From Kouleothrix aurantiaca (GTDB lineage: Bacteria > Chloroflexota > Chloroflexia > Chloroflexales > Roseiflexaceae): a DNA stretch of 20,304 nt. A program made the position numbers and the translations under genes. Positions 1-6,237 of this stretch are shown piece after piece. The stretch's first letter is position 1; the number at the start of each line of letters is the position of its first letter. The stretch lies in NCBI GenBank assembly GCA_001399705.1, contig LJCR01000011.1, positions 1 through 20,304 of the forward strand, given 5' to 3'. The notes below the pieces were generated by a model. The model saw only the letters and a list, made by a program, of their open reading frames with translations, did not search any database and was not told where the DNA came from.

Positions 1-5
1 ATCGC

Positions 6-647
6 ATGGAGCGCACGAGCGCCATCCGTGGCATGCCGCTGGTGCCGTGCATGGTGGCCACCGACCTGGTGCCGCTCGGTTTTGAAGTCGACGTGCTCAG
101 CCGGCTCACCGGTGAGACCAAACGGTGCCGCGCCACCGATCTTTCGAAAGACGAAGACCGCGGCCGGCATTTGCGGAACCGGCTCTATATCGAATTCGAC
201 TGGCCCAGTGGCGCGGCGATGTGCCAACTCAAGTATGTGGGGCAGAAAGCCTGGCGCGATTGTCCGGTAATCGTGTGGATCGTCCGCTACCCCACCGGGA
301 AGTGGAAACCGCCGGTTGCGGTGGATCGGGATATCCACCCGCAGCGGTCACCGAACGGGACACCGCCGCGCCGCCATCAGGAGAGCACACGCCAGAATAT
401 TCCCGCGTGCCGGGATCGATACGAGGCGCGCTTTGAGCCAGTCTGTGGGATGCGTGAGTGGGTCGAACGGCGAAGGCACGAAGGCACGAAGGCACGAAGG
501 CACCAAGATGAAGGAGCGTTTCTATGGGCGATGTTTCACTCGGTACCGCACCCACGGAGGTGCCTGCTGACAAACCCCAGAAATCCGACTGGGATTTTCC
601 AGAATTTGATATCACCATCCATCAGAGCGGTAAAGCGACGATCCTGA
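6..647 (+). CDS. Unidentified protein, possibly 5'-truncated, with a repeat-derived C-terminal tail
   Basis: I do not recognise this protein. The reading frame is open from the left edge of the window, so the ATG at 6 may be internal. Up to about position 330 (residue ~108) codons are rich in G/C third positions and the residues look like a folded soluble protein (hydrophobic VIVWIVRY stretch, several Trp and Tyr). After that the frame becomes Arg- and Pro-rich, passes through a GAAGGCAC tandem array at 472-503, and runs 124 bases into the next gene in another frame. I infer that the original stop was lost or that the tail is junk coding added by the repeat. Only the first half is well supported. 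It lies directly upstream of the phage packaging genes and is presumably phage-encoded. Confidence 0.5.
   Translation: MERTSAIRGMPLVPCMVATDLVPLGFEVDVLSRLTGETKRCRATDLSKDEDRGRHLRNRLYIEFDWPSGAAMCQLKYVGQKAWRDCPVIVWIVRYPTGKWKPPVAVDRDIHPQRSPNGTPPRRHQESTRQNIPACRDRYEARFEPVCGMREWVERRRHEGTKARRHQDEGAFLWAMFHSVPHPRRCLLTNPRNPTGIFQNLISPSIRAVKRRS
472..503 (+). repeat. Tandem array of four 8-bp units (GAAGGCAC)
   Basis: Four perfect head-to-tail copies of GAAGGCAC are followed by CCAAG. Because the unit is 8 bp, each copy is read in a different frame, giving a His/Glu/Gly/Thr/Lys/Arg-rich peptide. The array ends a few bases before the Shine-Dalgarno AAGGAG (511-516) of the gene starting at 524. A degenerate relative lies inside the small terminase gene (3029-3055). 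Confidence 0.85.
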
Positions 648-1078
648 TGGATGGGGTGCCGCTGAAAATGACCCGTGGGGTTCAGGTCTATCAGCACGTT
701 GGTGAGTTTCCCGAAGTCGTCATAACGTATCCTGCTGGCCACGTGCGTTTGCGTGGGCCGGCGCGCCATGCGGCGATTATTCAGCCCATTGATCTGGATA
801 TCGGGTCAGCGATCCCCCTGACCCTGGCTACCGACGGCACGGCTCCCCAGGCAGTTCCGGTGCAATCCGCCGGGGTGGAGCATGTCTGGATGATGACGCC
901 AGCCGACTGGGATGAGAAGACATTCGACTTTTTTTGCCAAGCTGTACGCGACCGTTTTCCTAAGGACACTCTGCTGACCATCCTCCCGCCCGGTGTCACC
1001 GTTGCGGTGTCGTCATTGCCATCGTCTGAGAAAACCGATGCTCCTACCTCAAGCACAACCGAGCGCATGGGCGAATAA
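524..1078 (+). CDS. Hypothetical phage protein, 184 aa
   Basis: I do not recognise a family. The ATG at 524 is chosen because AAGGAG (511-516) sits 7 bases upstream. The N-terminal 20 residues are polar and probably flexible. Residues ~28-80 alternate hydrophobic and polar residues as in a beta-rich domain (GKATILMDGVPLKMTRGVQV, then EVVITY). A second segment (~118-160) looks like a mixed alpha/beta unit with the helix around FDFFCQAVRDRF. The last 20 residues are Ser/Thr-rich. There is no signal peptide or membrane segment. Its 3' end overlaps the start of the ParB-methyltransferase gene by 41 bases, which suggests coupled translation. Position suggests an early structural or packaging-associated role, but nothing in the sequence proves it. 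Confidence 0.75.
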   Translation: MGDVSLGTAPTEVPADKPQKSDWDFPEFDITIHQSGKATILMDGVPLKMTRGVQVYQHVGEFPEVVITYPAGHVRLRGPARHAAIIQPIDLDIGSAIPLTLATDGTAPQAVPVQSAGVEHVWMMTPADWDEKTFDFFCQAVRDRFPKDTLLTILPPGVTVAVSSLPSSEKTDAPTSSTTERMGE

Positions 1079-2120
1079 CATCGTCGGCTATGTGCCGGCG
1101 GTCGAGATTGCCGATCTGCTGGCGAATGATGCCAACCCATGGCTGCATGGCGCCAAACAGCAAGAAGCGCTGTTTGCGGTCTTGGATGGGGTTGGCTGGT
1201 GGGATGCGGTCAAGGTCAATCGGCGAACGGGTCGGATTGTGGATGGGCATGCCCGCATCGTGCTTGCCCTTCGCCATCACCAAACCACCGTGCCGGTCCT
1301 GCTGCTGGATCTGACGGAGGAACAAGAGCGGATCGCGCTGGCCACCCATAACCATATTGCCAAGATGGTAGCGGTGGATAGTGGCAGCTTGGATCTGCTG
1401 CTCAGTGATATTGATGCAGACGGTCTTGCCGATACGCATGCGTTGCTCGGCGATGTGCTGGGCCAGCTCCAGCAGCTCGTCAACGATCTCCCTCCCCCGC
1501 CGCCACCGCCAAACGTGCACCTGCTGCCGGCTGGCCATGCGGGTGGCGCGTTCCTCATTGAGGTGGATCCGGAAGACGCGCTTGAGGACGCAGTGAGCGG
1601 ATTTCAAGCCCGATTTACCTCACCCAATGAGCTGCGCCAGAACCTGTCCACCCTCGCCGGCCACCGCGCGGCCGAACCGCACCCCACCATCAGCGCGCCG
1701 ATGGGCTATCTCCAAGCGCAGGGCTATCTGCGTGAACCGGTGCTGGATTATGGTTGTGGGATGGATCCGCATCCCTACGCCCGCTTTGATCCCGCCTACG
1801 CGCCAGACTATCGCGTCTTTCGCCAGTTCTGGAACACCATCACCCTGAATTTCGTGCTGAACATCATCCCGCTTGAGCACAACCGCATCGAAGCGCTCAT
1901 GACGGCGCGTGCGCTGATGGGCAATGGCACGGATCCCGATGCGGCGGTGTATCTGGCGATCTGGAATCCGAGTGGCCCAACCGCGCGCCGGCACCAAGGG
2001 TATCAAGCGCGTTGGTCAGTGGCCGAGTGGGAACGCTGTTTCTTTCGGGTCTTCCAGCACGTGGATACGCTCAGCACGCCCAATCCCAAGGATTGGTGGG
2101 CATGGAGATGTGCGCCATGA
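1038..2120 (+). CDS. ParB-like N-terminal domain fused to a class I SAM methyltransferase-like domain
   Basis: This is a two-domain protein of 360 residues from the ATG at 1038. A GTG at 993 would add 15 Cys/Arg-rich residues and has no better ribosome site. Residues ~15-105 resemble ParB/Srx N-terminal domains, with GRIVDGHARIVLALRHH matching the DGH-x-R box, followed by the usual TEEQERIALATHN segment. A proline run (152-158) links to the C-terminal part. There VLDYGCG (235-241) resembles methyltransferase motif I, and FDPAYAPD and TLNFVLNIIP (~250-278) resemble phage and DNA-phosphorothioation-associated putative methyltransferases. The glycine loop is shorter than in standard enzymes, so activity is uncertain. 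The target could be DNA (ParB part as DNA reader), but this is inference. The stop overlaps the next start as ATGA. It sits just upstream of the terminase genes. Confidence 0.75.
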   Translation: MLLPQAQPSAWANNIVGYVPAVEIADLLANDANPWLHGAKQQEALFAVLDGVGWWDAVKVNRRTGRIVDGHARIVLALRHHQTTVPVLLLDLTEEQERIALATHNHIAKMVAVDSGSLDLLLSDIDADGLADTHALLGDVLGQLQQLVNDLPPPPPPPNVHLLPAGHAGGAFLIEVDPEDALEDAVSGFQARFTSPNELRQNLSTLAGHRAAEPHPTISAPMGYLQAQGYLREPVLDYGCGMDPHPYARFDPAYAPDYRVFRQFWNTITLNFVLNIIPLEHNRIEALMTARALMGNGTDPDAAVYLAIWNPSGPTARRHQGYQARWSVAEWERCFFRVFQHVDTLSTPNPKDWWAWRCAP

Positions 2121-2668
2121 GCAACAAGCCGTTGGATACCGACTTCGTGTTGGTGGTAAAACACCCTTCGGTCGGTATGTCTGAAACGCCTCCCACCGTT
2201 CTCCCGCCAGTCGTCTTGCGTTTGCGCGAGCGCATTCGAACTGCTGCGCTCGATGAGGATGTGAGCCCGTTTCAAGAATCGTTGCAGCGGCTCACGGGCG
2301 AATGGTATGAGCGACCACCTCAGATCACGGTGCCAGCCCCGCCACCCTATCACCGGTATCAGCGGCCAGTGGGAACGCATTCCGCTCGTATCGCTCGCAC
2401 GGTAGCGGCTGGTGCGCGTGTCTATCCGCAGACATGGAAAGCGTGGATGCTGATTGAGCAATATCCGGGGATGAGCTTGCGCGAACTGGCAGAACGGCTG
2501 GGTGTGCGCTCGTGGAGTACCGCGTTTGTGCATGTCCAGCGCTTGCGTTCCTGGGGCGTGATTGTCAATCCCGAGCAGGGCGGCCGGGCGCGCACGTTGT
2601 ATTGCACGGTTCCCTACGCCGCGCAAAGCTATTGGGAAGATGAGGATCCGCATGTGGAACACCAGTGA
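2117..2668 (+). CDS. Winged helix-turn-helix protein upstream of the small terminase
   Basis: The protein has 183 residues from the ATG at 2117, which overlaps the previous stop as ATGA, with GGAG a few bases upstream. The N-terminal ~100 residues are Pro-rich and without a recognisable fold. Residues ~106-150 form a clear winged-helix pattern: a helix (TWKAWMLIEQYPG), a helix-turn-helix (SLRELAERLGV then STAFVHVQRLRSWG) and a short wing (VIVNPEQGGRARTLY). This resembles LexA-like or MarR-like DNA-binding units. It may be a regulator of the late operon, or a DNA-recognition partner for packaging given its position immediately before the terminase pair; neither is shown by sequence. The 3' end overlaps the small terminase start by 17 bases. 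Confidence 0.75.
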   Translation: MSNKPLDTDFVLVVKHPSVGMSETPPTVLPPVVLRLRERIRTAALDEDVSPFQESLQRLTGEWYERPPQITVPAPPPYHRYQRPVGTHSARIARTVAAGARVYPQTWKAWMLIEQYPGMSLRELAERLGVRSWSTAFVHVQRLRSWGVIVNPEQGGRARTLYCTVPYAAQSYWEDEDPHVEHQ

Positions 2669-3245
2669 CGATGCCTTTGCCCGCCAGCTCGGCGAGAGCA
2701 AAAGTGCCAATACTGCCCTGCTTGATTATATCCTGATGGGCGCGGGCGAGCGGTCGCTCCGCAAACTCTGCGATCAGTATCGGGCGTCCAAAGCGGAGGG
2801 CGACGATCCGCCAACCGTCCGCTTAGAGACGCTTGAAGACTGGAGCCGCAAATATCGCTGGCAGGATCGGGTGGCGGTCTACGATGCGGAGCAGCGCGCC
2901 AAGCGGATTGCGGAAACCCGCGCGGATGTCGATGGCATGAATACGCGGCACATTCGGATTGGCAATGCGCTGCTCGCCCGCGCCCTGCTGTGGATCAATG
3001 CTACCGAGGAGATCAAGGAGGGGTCGCAGGAAGGAACGAAGGTACCAAAGCACGAACTCACCAAACCATCGGAGGTGCTGGCGTTTATCAAGCTGGGCGC
3101 TGACATGGAGCGCCGCGCGCGCGGCATGCCGACTGCCGTGCTGGAGTTGCAAAGCCTGACCGATGATGAATTGCTGGCTCGGCATGAGCAGGTGCTTGCT
3201 GCGTTGCGGGCAGATCTGGCCGATGAGGATGGCAGTGAGCCGTGA
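2652..3245 (+). CDS. terS: Phage terminase small subunit
   Basis: This is the DNA-recognition subunit of the packaging motor. It has 197 residues from the ATG at 2652, preceded by GAGG six bases upstream; an in-frame ATG at 2640 is less well placed. Residues ~18-85 carry the typical small-terminase arrangement: a helical DNA-binding region (SLRKLCDQYRAS) and the box LETLEDWSRKYRWQDRVAVYD, very like the W-x3-Y-x-W-x-R-x2-A-YD motif of this family. The C-terminal ~60 residues are helical and acidic (SLTDDELLARHEQVLAALRADL), as in oligomerising and large-subunit-binding tails. Residues ~123-137 are encoded by a degenerate copy of the GAAGGCAC-type repeat, apparently an in-frame insertion in a linker. 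The stop overlaps the large subunit start (GTGA). Confidence 0.85.
   Translation: MWNTSDDAFARQLGESKSANTALLDYILMGAGERSLRKLCDQYRASKAEGDDPPTVRLETLEDWSRKYRWQDRVAVYDAEQRAKRIAETRADVDGMNTRHIRIGNALLARALLWINATEEIKEGSQEGTKVPKHELTKPSEVLAFIKLGADMERRARGMPTAVLELQSLTDDELLARHEQVLAALRADLADEDGSEP
3029..3055 (+). repeat. Degenerate GAAGGCAC-type repeat inside the small terminase gene
   Basis: About 27 bases match the GAAGGCAC array at 472-503 with a handful of substitutions (GAAGGAAC, GAAGGTAC, then CAAAGCACGAA). It is read in frame as QEGTKVPKHE. The likeness in unit, order and composition is clear by eye; common descent is inferred. Confidence 0.6.
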
Positions 3246-5032
3246 CCACCGGACGGCGAGCGGCAGCACTCCGCGAATTGCTGCAACTGGAAGCCTTGAT
3301 GAAGGAACGGGGCATCAGCGTTCCCGAGCGGCGACCGGGTGCACGCAAACGCGTTATTCCGCTCGAAGACCGCAGCTTGAATGCCCTGGCCTGGGCCGAG
3401 AAATATCGCCGGATCGATGGCAAAGCCTTCTCGCTGGATCGCCACTTACCGCTGAAGCAGGTGTATGAAGACGATCACCCGCACATTGTCATCATGAAAT
3501 GCGCCCAGGTCGGTGCGTCCGAGATGGCGGTGACGAAGACTCTGCACGCCATGGATGTGGGGGCGCACTATTGGAAAACCGACAAAGACGGCTTAAACGT
3601 CGCGTATCTGTTTCCGACCGGCCGCGCGTTATCCGACTTTTCGAAGGAGCGCTTGTCCAGCACGATTGGCGAGCATCCGCATATTGAGGAAATGTTCAAA
3701 GGCGGTTTTAACGATGTGACGTTTAAGCAAGCCGGCTCCTCCTACCTCTATCTGCGCTCAGCCTATATTCCGGCCGGTGGCAAAAAGAACACGGCGGCTG
3801 AGCAGTTGCTGTCCTTTCCGGCTGATGTGCTCATGCTCGATGAGTTTGACCGCATGAGTAGCGCAGCGGTGAGCATGGTCGAAAAGCGGCTTCGTGCGTC
3901 GGTGGTTGGCCGGCAATACAACATCTCCACGCCGACGCTCCCCGGCGTGGGCGTGCATGGCGTGTATTTATTGTCCGATCAGCAGGTCTGGCAGGTGCCG
4001 TGTCCGTGCGGCGCGTGGGTGGAGATGGACTTCTTCCGCGATGTCTTTGGCTGGTCAGAAGGCGGCAGAGGCGCGCCGGCGCCACACGGCTGGCATCCGC
4101 ATCAGGTCTGGAGCCAATGGACGCGCGAGGAAGTGGCGCAGGCCCGCTGGTCGGTGCGCTGCCCAAGCTGTAAAAACGAGCTGAATCGCTTTGCGCCCGG
4201 TCGCTGGATTGCACAGCGGCCCGAGGTGGAGAGCGTTCGCGGCTACCATTTGCCGGCCCTTGCGTTTCCCGCCGTGCAACTGGACAAGCTGGCCAAGGCA
4301 GCGGCGAGCACTGATCCGACCCACGTGGAAGAATTCTTTCGTTCCGACCTTGGGCTGCCCTACGAAGCGGATGGCAGCACCATCACCATGGCGATGATCA
4401 ATGCGCTGCCTGCGCCGCCTGGCTTGGCACCGCGTATGGGCTACACCATGGGGGTCGATGTGGGCGCGCATTTTCATTATCGGATTAGCAGTGGCGGGAT
4501 GGGCGAAAACGGGCAGCGCACGATTGTCGCGATGGGTAGCGTACCGTCCTGGGAAGCGCTCGATGCGCTCTTTACGACCTATCCCATTCTTCGCTGCGTG
4601 ATTGATGCGCAGCCCGAGCTGAATGCGACGAAGGATTTCGCCGATCGCCATAAAGGCAAGGTGCTGCGCGCCTACTATGCGGATGATCGCTCCCTCAAGG
4701 GTGAACTCTTTCGCCTCAAAGAGGATGAGGGCATTGTCTCAATTAACCGCACCATGGCCATGGACCGGTTCTTTGCCCGCGTGCAAGCGGCGAGTGATTT
4801 CTGGCCAAAGACGATTACCGAAAACAGCGAAGTGCGCCAGCATCTGTGCGCGCCCAGCCGCACCAGTATTGTGAATGAAAAAACCGGCGATGTGACCGCA
4901 CAATGGGTGCATACCGCACCGGATCACCTGTTTCATGCCAGTGTGTATGACCAGATGGCGAGTTTGACCCGTATGCCGGATCGCGCGTCGGCGTTTGTGC
5001 AAGGAAGCGCCCGTGGCTGGTCGCCGACGTGA
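3242..5032 (+). CDS. terL: Phage terminase large subunit, lambda gpA type
   Basis: This is the ATP-driven packaging motor and headful/cos nuclease. It has 596 residues from a GTG that overlaps the small subunit stop. The ATPase half shows a deviant Walker A (KCAQVGASE, ~87-94), Walker B with catalytic acid (DVLMLDEFD, ~195-203) and a coupling motif (STP, 229-231). A zinc-ribbon insertion typical of gpA-like terminases follows: CPC (254-256) and CPSC (307-310). The RNase H-like nuclease half has acidic residues at GVDVG (D406), VIDAQPE (D455) and near DHLFHASVYD (D561/D570). Length is usual for the family. The ends of the packaged genome cannot be read from this. It is co-translated with terS and acts at the portal encoded at 6237. 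Confidence 0.93.
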   Translation: MTTGRRAAALRELLQLEALMKERGISVPERRPGARKRVIPLEDRSLNALAWAEKYRRIDGKAFSLDRHLPLKQVYEDDHPHIVIMKCAQVGASEMAVTKTLHAMDVGAHYWKTDKDGLNVAYLFPTGRALSDFSKERLSSTIGEHPHIEEMFKGGFNDVTFKQAGSSYLYLRSAYIPAGGKKNTAAEQLLSFPADVLMLDEFDRMSSAAVSMVEKRLRASVVGRQYNISTPTLPGVGVHGVYLLSDQQVWQVPCPCGAWVEMDFFRDVFGWSEGGRGAPAPHGWHPHQVWSQWTREEVAQARWSVRCPSCKNELNRFAPGRWIAQRPEVESVRGYHLPALAFPAVQLDKLAKAAASTDPTHVEEFFRSDLGLPYEADGSTITMAMINALPAPPGLAPRMGYTMGVDVGAHFHYRISSGGMGENGQRTIVAMGSVPSWEALDALFTTYPILRCVIDAQPELNATKDFADRHKGKVLRAYYADDRSLKGELFRLKEDEGIVSINRTMAMDRFFARVQAASDFWPKTITENSEVRQHLCAPSRTSIVNEKTGDVTAQWVHTAPDHLFHASVYDQMASLTRMPDRASAFVQGSARGWSPT

Positions 5033-5052
5033 TACCACAGCGCGGGTGATTA

Positions 5053-5066
5053 CGGGCACATGCCCG
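5053..5066 (+). other. Short hairpin after the terminase gene
   Basis: CGGGCA (5053-5058) and TGCCCG (5061-5066) are perfectly complementary and begin 21 bases after the terminase stop. No T-run follows, so it is not a standard intrinsic terminator. The rest of 5033-5231 holds no ORF with a good ribosome site and no clear promoter. Confidence 0.4.
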
Positions 5067-5231
5067 CAGCAGGCAGTATCATCAGGTGGGATCGGTGATT
5101 CTCTCACTGGCGAACACAGGCCCTGCATTGGAGTGCGCTGAAATGCTATCGATCCATGGTCCGCTTGAGAACGGCTTGGGCGGAGAGAAACGCATCAGTG
5201 TGCTGGCAACCGCAGGTATCAGGAGGTGTGC

Positions 5232-5717
5232 ATGCAATCTGCCACAGACGACACAGAGAATGCAGCGAACACAGGGACGACGGTGCGTGGCGTCCTGAAC
5301 GATGGCTTGGTTGATCGATACTGGGAATCATACACGCCACTGAGCGTGGAGATCGGGCGCCCCAATGCCGATGGAACGATTGCATGGACGCATCTCCCAA
5401 CGAACGGCATGCCTATACACGTGAAGCAGTCGCTGCGATCCGACCCCGGCTACTCTATTGGAGCTGATGGCGTGCCTCGCCTCCACGAAATCTCATTGGC
5501 GTTCAATGTGGATGGGCTGACTGCCGCGATGCGTGACGTCATTCAAGCCGCACAGCAGATCGGTTCCGCACTTTCCGTGGGGTTCTCGGCGGGACTGAGG
5601 ATAGTCGATTGGGATGAACTGCGCCGGCTCTGCTCCAACACCGCCTCCCGCGATACCGTGATGCGGGCGAAGCTGCGGCGCATGCTGCGGGGCTATCGAA
5701 AACAGTCGCGATTGTAA
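5232..5717 (+). CDS. Hypothetical protein, accessory gene between terminase and portal
   Basis: I do not recognise this 161-residue protein. A strong AGGAGG (5221-5226) lies 5 bases before the ATG at 5232; the GTG at 5226 lies inside that site and is rejected as start. The first ~20 residues are Thr/Asn/Glu-rich and likely disordered. The middle (~25-90) is a mixed domain with EIGRPNADGTIAWTHLP and a Gly/Pro-rich turn region. Residues ~95-155 look helical and end strongly basic (MRAKLRRMLRGYRKQSR). The TAA stop lies inside the first of two hairpin repeats (5711-5736), so the present C-terminus may have been set by the repeat. It is separated from the terminase by about 200 non-coding bases. 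Position suggests a moron-like insertion rather than a core structural gene. Confidence 0.65.
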   Translation: MQSATDDTENAANTGTTVRGVLNDGLVDRYWESYTPLSVEIGRPNADGTIAWTHLPTNGMPIHVKQSLRSDPGYSIGADGVPRLHEISLAFNVDGLTAAMRDVIQAAQQIGSALSVGFSAGLRIVDWDELRRLCSNTASRDTVMRAKLRRMLRGYRKQSRL

Positions 5718-5730
5718 CAGTCGCAATCGC
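5708..5730 (+). repeat. ATTG...CAAT hairpin repeat, copy A
   Basis: Arms GCGATTG (5708-5714) and CAATCGC (5724-5730) enclose a 9-base loop TAACAGTCG. The loop and inner stem are shared with copies at 5746, 11860 and 15935; the outer stem differs but stays complementary. The stop codon of the gene ending at 5717 lies in the loop. A and B also form a 26-bp direct repeat (5711-5736 and 5746-5771) with three mismatches. Confidence 0.75.
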
Positions 5731-5745
5731 CATGCGGGGATCACC

Positions 5746-5771
5746 ATTGTAACTGTCACAATCACCATGCG
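5746..5771 (+). repeat. ATTG...CAAT repeat, copy B (weaker hairpin)
   Basis: This 26-bp direct repeat of 5711-5736 has three substitutions and lies 35 bp downstream of it. Arms ATTGT/ACAAT are only 5 bp because the outer flanks no longer pair, so this is a degenerate copy. Its right end runs into the region just before the secreted-protein gene. Confidence 0.65.
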
Positions 5772-5796
5772 ATGGCTGGTAGAAGGGGTGTGGGGT

Positions 5797-6237
5797 ATGC
5801 GGAAGTGGACGATCGTATGGCGGCTTGCAGCGCTGGTGCTTGCGCTGGTACTCATGGCTCTGACCCCGGCTGCGGTGGCCGCGCCGCCGGCATGGGCGCG
5901 GATCACGGTGCAGTATGAACGGCACCGGGCGGATACGGTCCGCATTACCTGGACCCAGACGATTGCGACCCCGGCCACGAATGTGCTGAAGCAGGAGACG
6001 GCCGGCAGCGCCGAAGGATACATCCTGTATGCCTGCCAGCCCTGCCCAGCGGGAACATATTCGGTGGTGATGCCCGTACCCGGCCAAGCCAATGATGTGG
6101 TGCGCTTTCATCGGCCGGGCAACCGCTACTGGCTGCAAGCACTCAATGGCTCGTCTCCGCTGATTGGTCCAGCGGTTCCGCGTGATCGCCTCTTTGTTCC
6201 GATGGCGCGTCGTCTGTCCGCACGAGGAGCACCCTAA
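5797..6237 (+). CDS. Small secreted protein with signal peptide, unknown function
   Basis: The protein has 146 residues from the ATG at 5797, with GAAGGGG about 8 bases upstream; an in-frame ATG at 5767 would put ten extra residues before the signal peptide. Residues 1-29 are a classical signal sequence: a basic start (MRKW), a hydrophobic core (LAALVLALVLMAL) and a probable signal peptidase I site after AVA or VAA (~28-29). The mature part (~30-125) is beta-rich, with YERHRADTVRITWTQT and NRYWLQALNG resembling the strands of a fibronectin III-like sandwich, plus a close Cys pair (C80, C83). Export is unusual between terminase and portal, so this may be a moron acting on the host envelope or surface. 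The stop overlaps the portal start by one base. Confidence 0.7.
   Translation: MRKWTIVWRLAALVLALVLMALTPAAVAAPPAWARITVQYERHRADTVRITWTQTIATPATNVLKQETAGSAEGYILYACQPCPAGTYSVVMPVPGQANDVVRFHRPGNRYWLQALNGSSPLIGPAVPRDRLFVPMARRLSARGAP

Noticed and set aside
5767..5796. Earlier start for the secreted protein
   Set aside because: It would put ten residues before a good signal peptide, and the ATG at 5797 has a better ribosome site.
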